Shown here: positions 25,337 through 34,461 of the stretch, in pieces
How the letters are laid out: each line of letters starts with the position of its first letter
Numbering within the stretch: position 1 is the first letter of the stretch
Assembly (NCBI GenBank): GCA_029688955.1
Contig: JARUKZ010000025.1
Location: 1 to 63,072, forward strand
Origin: Chitinispirillales bacterium ANBcel5
Lineage (GTDB): Bacteria > Fibrobacterota > Chitinivibrionia > Chitinivibrionales > Chitinispirillaceae
Direction of reading: 5' to 3'
DNA: 63,072 nucleotides
Notes under the pieces: model-generated
The model's input: the letters and a program-made list of their open reading frames with translations, nothing else
Told to the model about the DNA's origin: nothing
Databases searched by the model: none
Made by a program: the position numbers and the translations under genes

Positions 25337-27130
25337 TTACCTGACTCTCAAAAACCCGGTTTCACCCACCTTCTTAACAGCAGCTTCAAGATTAGCACCT
25401 GAATTTTTATCGAATGTAATAACACCCGAGAGTCCCTGGTATCTATTGACATTGGCCAGCGACCGTTTAATCCTTTGTACATCACCACCAGATTCTTCAA
25501 CTATTTTACTAACAATTAGCGCAGCATCATACCCAAGGGCTGCAAGTCTGCCAGGTTCTGAATTGTATTTCCCGCGATAGGAATTCTCAAATTCCTGCCA
25601 GCCACTATCTTCTCTATTGATTGGAAATGGCGTTGTGATGATAGCATCATTAACATAACGCCTTCCATCCTTTATAGTTCTTTCTGAATGCCATCCGCTC
25701 GAGCCAAGCATTTGGGTGCGCAAGCGGTGAAAAACAGCCTGGGGAGCAAGCATTACAACATCCTCCGATTCAACCGGCATAAACAAACCACCAATAGACA
25801 ATGTAGAGTCCGCGTATTTTACACTGTCAGCCCGGCTCACCGAAGTAATCTCTGTTAAGTTTCCCTGATGCCGTGCTTTTTCCTGGAGTTTTCTTTTGAT
25901 TAATGTTTTACGCAACTCCATGATATGAGGCGTAAAATCATGTATTCCCACATCAAAAAACTCCTCATGAACAACAGTAGCTCCAAGACGATTTAGCTCA
26001 CTTTTAAAATGATCCGATATTACTGCTCCATAAGTATTGTTTGGTGCAATAATAGCAAATTCATTAATATTAAGATTCTCAACTGCATAACGGGCAATTT
26101 CACGCCCAAGCATTCCAACCGTTATATTCATCTGAAAAATATTATCACCAAGTCCGGCTATTCCATCATCAGAAGCTGTGGGAGTGAGCATAACAACATC
26201 TTTGTCCATAAACATTGAAGCACTGACAGTGGCATTATAGCTTAAAACCGGCCCTATCACAACAGGGACCTGATCCCTTAAAATGTCTCGGGATCTATGT
26301 GCTGTTTCAACCATATTACCTTTTGTATCGTAAGGAAGGAGTCTGATTTTTTGCCTGGATCGGTTATTATGCTGATCGATAGCAAGCTGCACTCCCTTTG
26401 AAATCTGATCCCCGATATCACTGTCTTCACCTGTAAGTGGTGCGAGCATACCCATCAGAATTTCCCCTTCAGAAACAGTGACTCCAAGACGGGGGATATC
26501 CTCTGCTATCTTTGAAAGATAGTCTGATTCAGGGAACCTGTTGCTGAACTCTTGTTTTATACTTCGCGCCCGTTCTGTTTGGCCTGCAGCGATCGCTTTT
26601 ACGATCTGGTTATACCTTACAATTTCAAGGATTCTTGGGTGAAGTCTTCCCATAGAAACAACTCTGGATAACTCCCTGGCACTCATCTTTTCACTACATA
26701 TGGCCTTTGTAGTAGCAATAATTGTAGAATCCAGCTCCGGATTAACCCCGCTTCCCAATGCTCCCGAAAAAGCTTCCAGCGCTCTATCGTAGGCCTCTTT
26801 CCTGACTTTAACAACTCCATCCAAATAGGCAATACGAGGTAAAAAGTCTGATCTGGGAAAACGGTCCTGGTACATACCCACAAGACGATCTACTGGTCCA
26901 TATTCACCACTCCTAACATAGGCTTCTACAATCAGCGGCACCAGATATTCATTTTCAGGGTCCCTTCCGCTTCTGCGAAGATGCTCACGAATCAGACTTA
27001 TAGTCGAATCATACTGAGCAGCACTGTAATACTCCATAGCCTGATTAAAAACATCGGAGCGCTCATTTGCAACTGAACTTATTAATGCTCCAAAAACGAT
27101 TAAGATTGCGATTGTTCTTTTTTTCAGCAT
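25337..27130 (-). CDS. Periplasmic-binding-protein-type-1 protein with N-terminal TPR-like region
   Basis: This is an exported protein of about 597 residues. After a signal peptide (LIVFGALISSVA) comes a helical TPR-like region (residues about 25-205: AMEYYSAAQYDSTISL, DPENEYLVPLIVEAY, GVVKVRKEAYDRALEAF), then a Leu/Ile/Val-binding-protein fold starting at MGMLAPLTGEDSDIGDQI. The combination recalls LpoA, the outer-membrane activator of penicillin-binding proteins, but there is no lipobox cysteine. Amino-acid transport is less likely because no permease is nearby. The ATG at 27130 has GGAG nine bases ahead. Its neighbourhood (ftsX, envC) fits a cell-wall role, which is inference. Confidence 0.75.
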   Translation of the reverse strand: MLKKRTIAILIVFGALISSVANERSDVFNQAMEYYSAAQYDSTISLIREHLRRSGRDPENEYLVPLIVEAYVRSGEYGPVDRLVGMYQDRFPRSDFLPRIAYLDGVVKVRKEAYDRALEAFSGALGSGVNPELDSTIIATTKAICSEKMSARELSRVVSMGRLHPRILEIVRYNQIVKAIAAGQTERARSIKQEFSNRFPESDYLSKIAEDIPRLGVTVSEGEILMGMLAPLTGEDSDIGDQISKGVQLAIDQHNNRSRQKIRLLPYDTKGNMVETAHRSRDILRDQVPVVIGPVLSYNATVSASMFMDKDVVMLTPTASDDGIAGLGDNIFQMNITVGMLGREIARYAVENLNINEFAIIAPNNTYGAVISDHFKSELNRLGATVVHEEFFDVGIHDFTPHIMELRKTLIKRKLQEKARHQGNLTEITSVSRADSVKYADSTLSIGGLFMPVESEDVVMLAPQAVFHRLRTQMLGSSGWHSERTIKDGRRYVNDAIITTPFPINREDSGWQEFENSYRGKYNSEPGRLAALGYDAALIVSKIVEESGGDVQRIKRSLANVNRYQGLSGVITFDKNSGANLEAAVKKVGETGFLRVR

Positions 27131-27136
27131 GATCAA

Positions 27137-27616
27137 TTACTCCAGTACATATCTGCCAAATTCTAAAGTATCGAGAGAAGAAATATGTTTCTTTAAATTA
27201 TCTGCATCAGAAAGGCTGCTACCTGACTGAGTTTTTGTGAAAACCGAGTCAGCTACAAATATAGGACACTTACACCTTAATGCAAGACTAATTGCATCAC
27301 AGGGTCTGCATTCTATGAATTTTACCGATTTTTCAGTTAAAACCTGAAGACGAGCTAAAAATACCTGCTCAGAAAAATCATATACCACCACACGTGACAA
27401 CGTTGCTCCGAGCTGTTCAATGACAATTTTAACCAGGTCGATGGTTAGTGGTTTCTGAGACTCGACCTGAAGCGACTGCATTGCTATAGCACTGGCCTCA
27501 AGGGGCCCTATAGGTACTGCTATCGACCTTGCCCCTCCACTTTCTTTTAATAGAATCAGAGGTGAGTTTTTTCCCGGATCAACCGCAAATGACGCGATTT
27601 CAACCTGTACCAACAT
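27137..27616 (-). CDS. DUF151 bifunctional-nuclease-family protein
   Basis: This 159-residue protein matches the BFN/DUF151 family. Family blocks are LLKESGGARSIAVPIGPLEASAIA, then VYDFSEQVFLARLQV, and FIECRPCDAISLALRCKCPIFVAD. Members have been linked to nuclease activity and stress response, but the biological role is not settled. It lies immediately upstream of the PBP1-fold gene, whose ribosome binding site is inside its last codons. Confidence 0.9.
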   Translation of the reverse strand: MLVQVEIASFAVDPGKNSPLILLKESGGARSIAVPIGPLEASAIAMQSLQVESQKPLTIDLVKIVIEQLGATLSRVVVYDFSEQVFLARLQVLTEKSVKFIECRPCDAISLALRCKCPIFVADSVFTKTQSGSSLSDADNLKKHISSLDTLEFGRYVLE

Positions 27617-27709
27617 GCTTTTTTATCCATTTTTCTTAATTTAATAGTATAACTGCTGATCTAAGAAAAATACACTCGATCATGACCTCACACCAGCAGT
27701 ACGTTCAAT

Positions 27710-28851
27710 TTAAATATACTTTATACCTTTTTGAAGAAAATAACGCCTGTACTGTCGCTCTAATTTTAGTAGTTTCCTCCCCTCCGCACCCGAACAATCC
27801 TCCGGCAAATCTCCAGCTCTGATTCGGCGGGCATACTCAAACAAAGGAAACAGGGAATGTGTACGCAGTCCTTCACTATTTTTAAAAAAATGCACCACAG
27901 GCATAAGAGTCACCTCTGCGGGACGAACTACCCTTTTACCTTCAGAGTTGAACCCGCACTCAATAGTAATCTGTGCAATTGCACTGAGCCGCTGGATAGA
28001 AAAGATCAATCCTGAAGAGGTTAGATTACCCAAAGAATATAATACAATTGCAGAGCGACCGTCTTTAGTCTTGTATCGCTCTACCGGATTAAGTATATGA
28101 GGATGATGCCCAATAATAATGTCTACACCTGCATCAAGAAGCCCATGAGCCCTTCTAATGATACGTTCAGGGGGATAAAATTCAAATTCAACACCCCAAT
28201 GATTAGAGCAAATAATTAACTCTGCCCCCTGCTCCTTTGCTGATTCTATCTGCGCATAAATAAGACTGGGATCATACTGATTTTCATCTCATCAAGATAG
28301 TTACAGGTTGAAAGTATCCCCCGGGAAAATGAGTCGTTTATGTGATTATTTGCAATGGAAACGTGATCAAAAAAGCCGTAGCGCGTATCACCAAGAAGCG
28401 GTTTTGCATGATCAGCTGTAACAGAAAATCTCAGTAGTTTTTCAATAACATTGTCCGGATTTACCGCAAATTCCAGGTTAGCTATGGAATAATCACAATC
28501 AAACACAAAGGATCCTGTATGTGCCCACAACCCCTCTCCTCCCTTACCAATCAAATCTCTTCTGCACATTAAATCACCCACAGTTTTTAATACTATTTTT
28601 CTTGATTCTGTGAGTCGTTCATTCTTATTATCTGTAGCTACAGTCTTACTGAATATGTCCCTTACATAAGTATTTGCAGCTCTACGCACAGGATTAAGAT
28701 ATTTTGAAGCATAATAAAGCTCCCACCACGGAGAGTTTCTACGACTATAGTCACTTTCGGTCAGCCATGGTTTTTTAAAAGGGTAATAGGTATAAGCAAC
28801 AGAAAATAGAAACAAAAACAAGATAATCAGTAATAAGATATTCAGTAGCAT
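27710..28851 (-). pseudogene. Broken CapA-family (PGA_cap) metallophosphatase-like gene
   Basis: The gene starts with a membrane anchor and runs through the CapA motifs TVGDLMCRRDL, YSIANLEFAVNP and HVSIANNHINDS, then goes out of frame near 28250-28290, where one frame stops. The second frame continues from DPSLIYAQIESAKEQG with CSNHWGVEFEFYPPERI, IIIGHHPHILNPVERY and VLYSLGNL to the stop at 27710. All motifs belong to one protein. Compared with normal spacing between the ANNH and HWG motifs, roughly 40-60 residues also seem to be missing, so this looks like a deletion with a frameshift. CapA proteins act in capsular polyglutamate or cell-surface polymer export. Confidence 0.85.
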
Positions 28852-29029
28852 GTTTTCTCTTGATTTCTTAAGTTATATTAGACCTTATAATATAAGACCT
28901 AATCAAAGTAAGCACAAAAAATGTAACAAGTATTCTTTAAACCAGAATCAAAAATTTATATTTATAGGTTTTTAGAATTCAAAGCGTCTTACTGAGAACA
29001 GCAATAACTTTTTGTTTGGGATGAAATAA

Positions 29030-31297
29030 ATGTTGGCCAACCACCTGATTGACTATTTAATAAAGTATCGTAAGCTTACCTGGATAGTGATATTTGCCCT
29101 AACACTCTTTTTTTCCTATCACTGCACTAAAATACAGGTCGATAATGATACATTCAAAGCTATTCCGCCAAATCTTGAAGCAATGCTGGATTACCAGAGG
29201 CTTGAAGAGGAGTTTCCAAGTCCCTATAATATCATCTTTATTGCGCAATTCGATCAAGGCTCACTTATAGAAAAGACCGACTCAATCATGAATTGGTCAC
29301 AACGACTTTCTCAAATAAGTGGGATTACTCATATAAACGGGTTACATACAGTCCAGATACCTGTAAGGGGTGGATTTCTGGGCATGAGCAGTGATTATTT
29401 AATTCCCAGAGACGAATCTCTCGACTCAGAAATGCTTAGGACACGATTCAGAGAAAATAAGGAACTGATAAATCTGTTTATCAGTGATGATGAATCGTTA
29501 ATGGGGATGGTGCTTGCATTAGCTGAAGACGCAGATCGTAATGCGGTGATGGATGGGGTCTTAAGTTTAACGGAAGATATAAACCAATCCCAGTTTATAA
29601 CTACTTACGTTGCAAGTGAAGGTGCGGTTTCTTATTTCATAGACAAAATAATGAAAAGAGATTTTTCAATTCTTTTACCTATATGCTTCCTTGTAGTTTC
29701 CTTTCTGTTATATAACGTATTCAAACGTAAACTATTTGTCGTAGCAGCCCTTTCGGTAAATTTTGTTGCTCTCATCTGGACCTTTGGAATACTGGGTCTT
29801 ACTGGCACCAGTTTTTCTGTTGTAACATCAATTATACCAGTAATCTTATTTCCTATCGGGGTTGCCAATGCAATTCATCTGCTGAGAACATACCTGCGTT
29901 TGAAACCACAAAACAAATCAACTTCGGCCGCTCTGAAACAAACATATAGTGAGTTGATAGTGCCTTGCCTTCTCACATCTTTAACTACCAGTACCGGCTT
30001 TTTCTCTTTCTCTCTCTCACCAATATCATGGATACGGGTGTTTGGTATCTTTACCGGGCTTGCAGTAATACTTACCTTCCTCTTCAATATGATCCTTATA
30101 CCGCTCTTTGTATATCATGACATGGAAAAGCCTTTAAAGCAGAGCAATAATGATGCAAAAAAAATTCGTGGTGGAGAATTATGGAATCCATTTATAAGTT
30201 TTTCAACTAAAGGCAAATGGCGTTTTGCCCTTTTGCCAGTTATAATAATTTTTATTATAGTCGGTGTATCTAAGGTAAACGTCGAAACTAACTATCTATC
30301 AATGCTACCGGCCGATTCCCCATTAAGACAGTCTGACGATTTCATATCTGAACATTTTGGTGGAACAAGGTTTTTTTCAGTGGTCTTAAACAGTGGTGAT
30401 AAACTTGACTCTAAAGAAAAATGGAGTCAGATCGAATCAATGAGTGAACATATATCCAGCATTGAAGGTGTGGGCACAGTTTCTTCAGTGCTACCGCTTA
30501 TGAGAAGAGTTTCCATGTTACTTAGCGACAAGCCCTTATCAAATCCGGCCATAGCCTTTATTACCGGTTCCGGTTCACTCTCTGGAAGGCAATTTCAACA
30601 GTTTGTAAATAACTGGGTCTCTTCAGACAGAACAAAAGCCCGTCTCTCTGTAACGGCACTGAATATGCCGGGAATAGAAGCTCTTGATATAACTCGGGAG
30701 ATTGAAAATTATATCTCCTCGGAGTATCCTGACTGGGAGGTATTTATAAGTGGTCCTGCGATACTAAATGAAACCATGGCCAATGTGTTAATAGATACTC
30801 AAATCTCAAGCTTACTGCTTACGTTTTTCCCGGTCTTTTTCTGTCTTATAATTCTTTTCCGCTCCTTTAGGGCTGGTATGTTTGCAATCTTTCCTATTAT
30901 AGTTTCAACCGCCTGCGTTTATGCTATAATGGGTGTGCTTGGGGTAACTATAAATATGGTAACAGTTGTGGTAATGAATACGTGCGTAGGTATAGGAATC
31001 GATTATTCGATTCACTTTCTCTCAGGCTACCTCTATTCCAGCAGCAAACTACCATTTAAGGAAGCACTCAGAGAAGCATTAGATCGAAAGGGTACCTCCA
31101 TCGCTTTTAACACCATTGTTGTTGGAGTCGGTTTTTTAGTCCTGAGTTTTTCTAGTTTTCCCCCGGTCAGGGATTTCGGCATTCTTGTTTTTGTCTCGAT
31201 GTTTATTAGTGCTGCATTTTCGATTTTGTTTATTACTATATTAATATCTCTTTTCGGTATCAAATCCGGCCCACTTTTTTCAGGAGGTAACCAATGA
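29030..31297 (+). CDS. RND/MMPL-superfamily lipid exporter
   Basis: This 755-residue protein has two homologous halves, each with one helix, a large periplasmic loop and five further helices, the layout of RND exporters of the MMPL/HpnN kind. The first transmembrane block holds PVILFPIGVANAIHLLRTYLR and the second holds MNTCVGIGIDYSIHFLSGYL, both with the intramembrane acidic or polar residues typical of proton-driven pumps. It begins the plus-strand cluster of lipid-synthesis genes and overlaps the next start by four bases (ATGA). Transport of the cluster's lipid product to the outer membrane is the likely role. Confidence 0.85.
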   Translation: MLANHLIDYLIKYRKLTWIVIFALTLFFSYHCTKIQVDNDTFKAIPPNLEAMLDYQRLEEEFPSPYNIIFIAQFDQGSLIEKTDSIMNWSQRLSQISGITHINGLHTVQIPVRGGFLGMSSDYLIPRDESLDSEMLRTRFRENKELINLFISDDESLMGMVLALAEDADRNAVMDGVLSLTEDINQSQFITTYVASEGAVSYFIDKIMKRDFSILLPICFLVVSFLLYNVFKRKLFVVAALSVNFVALIWTFGILGLTGTSFSVVTSIIPVILFPIGVANAIHLLRTYLRLKPQNKSTSAALKQTYSELIVPCLLTSLTTSTGFFSFSLSPISWIRVFGIFTGLAVILTFLFNMILIPLFVYHDMEKPLKQSNNDAKKIRGGELWNPFISFSTKGKWRFALLPVIIIFIIVGVSKVNVETNYLSMLPADSPLRQSDDFISEHFGGTRFFSVVLNSGDKLDSKEKWSQIESMSEHISSIEGVGTVSSVLPLMRRVSMLLSDKPLSNPAIAFITGSGSLSGRQFQQFVNNWVSSDRTKARLSVTALNMPGIEALDITREIENYISSEYPDWEVFISGPAILNETMANVLIDTQISSLLLTFFPVFFCLIILFRSFRAGMFAIFPIIVSTACVYAIMGVLGVTINMVTVVVMNTCVGIGIDYSIHFLSGYLYSSSKLPFKEALREALDRKGTSIAFNTIVVGVGFLVLSFSSFPPVRDFGILVFVSMFISAAFSILFITILISLFGIKSGPLFSGGNQ

Positions 31298-31680
31298 AGT
31301 TACTCACCCTTCTAAGCGCAGTTTTTTTTGCTGCCAGCACTCTTTACGCAACCTCTTCCCTTGAAGGAGTATGGTGTTCATCAGATGGCTTGGTTTTAGA
31401 TTTTTCTTGCCAGGATTCGGTATTCTTTTCAAGCACCCAGGAAGAGAGTTTAAGAGGGGAAGGTACCTATGAGTCCACGGATTCCACCATATGTGCCGTA
31501 GTTTTAAACGAAGACTTGGAAATAAAGATGAGTTATAATTACAAGTGGAAAGACGAAGAGGCTATTAAAGCTATGCCTATCATTTTTTCCATAAATGGTG
31601 AAGAAGTATCGATCCCTTCAGAGTGGATTGAAATGATTAGGTGTGACAAAGAGGAAGAAAAACAAGAAGCTGTTCATTGA
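31294..31680 (+). CDS. Small secreted protein of the lipid cluster
   Basis: This 128-residue protein has a clear signal peptide (LLSAVFFAASTLYA). The mature part begins SSLEGVWCSSDGLVLDF and includes GEGTYESTDS and NYKWKDEEA, a beta-rich pattern resembling small lipocalin-like or copper-resistance-like domains, though no family is certain. It has two cysteines early in the mature part. A good AGGAGG ribosome binding site precedes the ATG, and its start overlaps the exporter stop. It may be a periplasmic partner that carries or accepts the lipid product; this is inference from position. Confidence 0.72.
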   Translation: MKLLTLLSAVFFAASTLYATSSLEGVWCSSDGLVLDFSCQDSVFFSSTQEESLRGEGTYESTDSTICAVVLNEDLEIKMSYNYKWKDEEAIKAMPIIFSINGEEVSIPSEWIEMIRCDKEEEKQEAVH

Positions 31681-31687
31681 TTTAAAA

Positions 31688-33049
31688 ATGAAAATTACTT
31701 TTATCTATCCAAAATTCGACAAGTTTCTCGAGACGTATCCAGAGCTCGCAGAGATGCCGGCCATTGCTGCAACCTGGGCATTTAGAATGCCTCCTGCAAT
31801 GGGAATTCCAATCCTCATTGGCCTTCTTCCTGAAGATATAACCTGGAAGATAGTAGATCAAAACATTGAGGATATTGACTATGACGAAGAAGCAGATCTT
31901 ATTGCTATTAGTTTCTTTACTCCTCAGGCTGGGTATGCCTATGAAATTGGTGATGAATTTCTGAAAAGGGGCAAAAAGGTAGTGATGGGTGGGATGCACC
32001 CATCTATGATTCCCCAAGACTGTAGCCCCCACTGCACAAGTGTATGCGTAGGAGAAGCCGAAAATATATGGGACCAGGTCATTGAAGATGCAAAAAGAGG
32101 AGACCTTAAACCTCTCTATAAAGCTGAGTGTTTTCCTACAGAAGAGCAGATAGCTTCCCCGAAAACTGGCATATTTGACGTAGAAAACAAATATGACTGG
32201 CATGCGTCCCTAATCTCAATAACCAGGGGCTGCCCTTTTAGCTGCGACTGGTGTAATGTACCTCATTACCAGGGTAAAAAGGTACGACTTCGCCCTATGG
32301 ATAAAGTGGTACAAGAAATAAAAGCTCTTGCAGGAAAAGAATTCTACATCACCGATGACATGATTATGCTCAACCGCCCCAAACTGCAACGATATATGCT
32401 TGAGCTATGCGATAGGATTAAGGACTTTGACGTAAACATGTTCCTTTCCTGTTCCCCGGCAATGAATACAGATCCCGATTTTCTTGATGCCGTTGCAAAG
32501 GGTGGGGCCAAAAGCATGTACACAGTTTTTGCAAGCGACCCCTTCTCCGCACGCTTTTATGCCCGACATGATGGAATATGGCAACGTACGCTTGATTTGG
32601 TAAAGCAGGTTGAAGATCGTGGGATTCGCTTTTTTGGTTCTTTTGGTGTGGGTTTCGATACCTGTTTTGAAGATCAGTTTGATTTAATTCTTGAATTTTG
32701 CCATAAAGCGAATATCAAAACTGCAGAGTTTTTTATTGCAACACCATTTCCCAACACAGAATTTTGGCACAAAATCGAAGAGGAAAAACGATTCATAGAG
32801 CCAAAAGACTTTAAGAAGTTTAACTGCGCTAACGTTGTGTTCAAACCTAAGCATACCACTGAAGATCAGTTACGGGATGGTTTTGTAAAACTGTGGAAGG
32901 AATTTTTCAGCAAAGTGGATTACGAGGATTCACTTTCCACTTTTCACCAGAATATAGAAAACATCGTCCGTTCAAGGGAGTTTTCACCTTCTGTGAAAGA
33001 AGCTGCCAGCAAGGGGCTTAAAAAATTAAAGACGATACAGAATAAATAA
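31688..33049 (+). CDS. B12-binding-domain radical SAM enzyme
   Basis: This is a protein of 453 residues. An N-terminal cobalamin-binding Rossmann-like domain (from ITFIYPKFDKF through VVMGGMHPSMIP) is followed by a radical SAM core with the cluster motif RGCPFSCDWC (Cys182, Cys186, Cys189). The axial DxHxxG motif is absent; the equivalent reads DQNIED, as in many enzymes of this class such as HpnP-type lipid methylases. The reaction could be methylation or ring formation on an acyl chain. An upstream in-frame start overlaps the previous gene and lacks the natural N-terminus, so it was not used. The enzyme depends on cobalamin, tying it to the B12 operon in this window. Confidence 0.85.
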   Translation: MKITFIYPKFDKFLETYPELAEMPAIAATWAFRMPPAMGIPILIGLLPEDITWKIVDQNIEDIDYDEEADLIAISFFTPQAGYAYEIGDEFLKRGKKVVMGGMHPSMIPQDCSPHCTSVCVGEAENIWDQVIEDAKRGDLKPLYKAECFPTEEQIASPKTGIFDVENKYDWHASLISITRGCPFSCDWCNVPHYQGKKVRLRPMDKVVQEIKALAGKEFYITDDMIMLNRPKLQRYMLELCDRIKDFDVNMFLSCSPAMNTDPDFLDAVAKGGAKSMYTVFASDPFSARFYARHDGIWQRTLDLVKQVEDRGIRFFGSFGVGFDTCFEDQFDLILEFCHKANIKTAEFFIATPFPNTEFWHKIEEEKRFIEPKDFKKFNCANVVFKPKHTTEDQLRDGFVKLWKEFFSKVDYEDSLSTFHQNIENIVRSREFSPSVKEAASKGLKKLKTIQNK

Positions 33050-33128
33050 TTTCTTAAACATATTCGAATGCGGGTAGTGAAAAACAGCCCATCTCCCGCA
33101 AACGTTTTTTTTTAACATGGAGGATTCT

Positions 33129-33863
33129 GTGGCAGGCAAAGTTTTAGTTACTGGCGGTTCCAGAGGTATTGGTGCTTCAATTGTTGAAACACTGGCTAAG
33201 GAAGGCTTTGAAGTGGCTTTCAATTATCACAGCCGTAAGGAAAGTGCTGATCAGTTGATAGAAAAAATCGAAGCAACTGGCGGCAAAGCCTATGCTTTTC
33301 AGGCTGACATCACTGATTTTAGCGCTGCGGGTGAGTTTATCAATCAGGCAAAAGAAACACTTGGTGGTATTGATGCACTGGTTAATAACGCTGGTATTAC
33401 ACGCGATAAAAGCCTCTTTATTATGGGTGAACAGGACTGGAATGATGTAATTACCACCAATCTTAACGGCTATTTTAATGTCACCAGACAGCTTATCGCC
33501 TATTTTTACAAAAATAAAAACGGTAAAGTCGTAAACATTACATCTGTTAGCGGCCTTGTTGGTATTGCGGGCCAGACAAACTACTGTGCATCAAAAGCTG
33601 GTATTATCGGTTTTACCCGCGCTCTTGCCAAAGAAAGCGCAAAGCTTGGGATAACGGTAAACTGCGTTGCTCCGGGGTATATCGATACAGAAATGACCAG
33701 TGCGATGCCTGAAAAACATATAGAAGAGATTAAAAAAATGATTCCTATGAAGAGGATGGGCAAAGCAGAGGAAGTTGCTGATCTGGTGGCCTTTCTTCTC
33801 TCGCCAAAAGCTGCCTACATCACCGGACAGGTACTTACAATCGATGGTGGAATGACAGCCTGA
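33129..33863 (+). CDS. fabG: 3-oxoacyl-ACP reductase FabG
   Basis: This short-chain dehydrogenase reduces the 3-oxo group of acyl-ACP with NADPH. It has the cofactor motif TGGSRGIG, the structural NNAG, the catalytic serine in ITSVSG and the YCASK active-site pair, and ends with [14 protein letters not shown] as FabG proteins do. An ATG lies at 33117, but GGAGG at 33119-33123 is five bases before a GTG at 33129, which gives the normal opening [12 protein letters not shown]. The GTG start is preferred, for 244 residues. It is a cluster-specific copy rather than necessarily the housekeeping reductase. Confidence 0.93.
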   Translation: MAGKVLVTGGSRGIGASIVETLAKEGFEVAFNYHSRKESADQLIEKIEATGGKAYAFQADITDFSAAGEFINQAKETLGGIDALVNNAGITRDKSLFIMGEQDWNDVITTNLNGYFNVTRQLIAYFYKNKNGKVVNITSVSGLVGIAGQTNYCASKAGIIGFTRALAKESAKLGITVNCVAPGYIDTEMTSAMPEKHIEEIKKMIPMKRMGKAEEVADLVAFLLSPKAAYITGQVLTIDGGMTA

Positions 33864-33896
33864 AACACCCGATAATTTAATTCATAGGAGACGATA

Positions 33897-34334
33897 ATGT
33901 CCGATTACCAGGATATACTCACAAACGTGCCGCACCGGTACCCTTTTCTCTTAATAGATAAAATTGAGCAGTTTGAGGCTGACACTTCAGTTACCACCGT
34001 AAAGAATGTCTCATTTGATGAGGCACAGTTTTCGGGACATTTCCCGGAAACCCCTGTGTTTCCGGGGGTGTATATAATAGAGAACATGGCCCAGTCTGCC
34101 TGTTACATGCTTACTAAATCATCTGGCGGTGCTGACAAAAACACTATTTACTATCTTGGAAGAGTAGGCAAGCTCTCCTTTCTTCGCCCTGTGTACCCCG
34201 GAGATTGCCTGGTCACCAGCGTTAAACTGGAGAAAAAATTTGGTGTAAGTGCATCAGTTATAGCCAAATCTACTGTAAATGGAAAGACAGTAGCCAAGGG
34301 TGAGCTTATGTTTGGGGCAAAAAAAAGTAGTTGA
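33897..34334 (+). CDS. fabZ: 3-hydroxyacyl-ACP dehydratase FabZ-like
   Basis: This 145-residue hotdog-fold dehydratase removes water from 3-hydroxyacyl-ACP. It has the family opening VPHRYPFLLIDK, the catalytic His48 in FSGHFPETPVFPGV and the acidic residue Glu62 in IENMAQ. A TAGGAGA ribosome binding site lies close to the ATG. The last codons form the left arm of an intrinsic terminator hairpin at 34322-34346. In the aryl-polyene class similar dehydratases keep alternating double bonds in the chain. Confidence 0.93.
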   Translation: MSDYQDILTNVPHRYPFLLIDKIEQFEADTSVTTVKNVSFDEAQFSGHFPETPVFPGVYIIENMAQSACYMLTKSSGGADKNTIYYLGRVGKLSFLRPVYPGDCLVTSVKLEKKFGVSASVIAKSTVNGKTVAKGELMFGAKKSS

Positions 34335-34346
34335 AAACTACTTTTT
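34322..34346 (+). terminator. Intrinsic terminator overlapping the end of fabZ
   Basis: A perfect 11-bp stem (arms 34322-34332 and 34336-34346) with a three-base loop ends in five T, preceded by A residues that would make it work on both strands. It contains the fabZ stop codon. It divides the lipid cluster into two transcription units unless read through. Confidence 0.75.
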
Positions 34347-34379
34347 AAGCCACTCTTTGCAATCAAATATCTTTTCAAG

Positions 34380-34409
34380 TTGGATTTTTATTTCCTTTTT
34401 AACTATATT
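34380..34409 (+). promoter_or_regulatory. Candidate internal promoter before the ketosynthase gene
   Basis: TTGGAT (34380-34385) and TATATT (34404-34409) are 18 bases apart, downstream of the terminator and about 50 bases before the ketosynthase start. It would drive the KS-CLF-ACP-acyltransferase-oxidoreductase half of the cluster. Confidence 0.5.
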
Positions 34410-34461
34410 ACACTTCTTATTTTCTAAATTCGGCTGTCCGTAAAAGGGAGATGCTTTAGTT

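Noticed and set aside
28860..28891. TTGATT...TATAAT pair upstream of the RND exporter
   Set aside because: The spacing is 20 bases, outside the usual range; left out as a feature although transcription must start somewhere in this divergent gap.
31643..31687. Longer N-terminus for the radical SAM enzyme
   Set aside because: The extra residues are Lys-rich, lie inside the previous gene, and precede the natural beta-strand opening ITFIYPKF.
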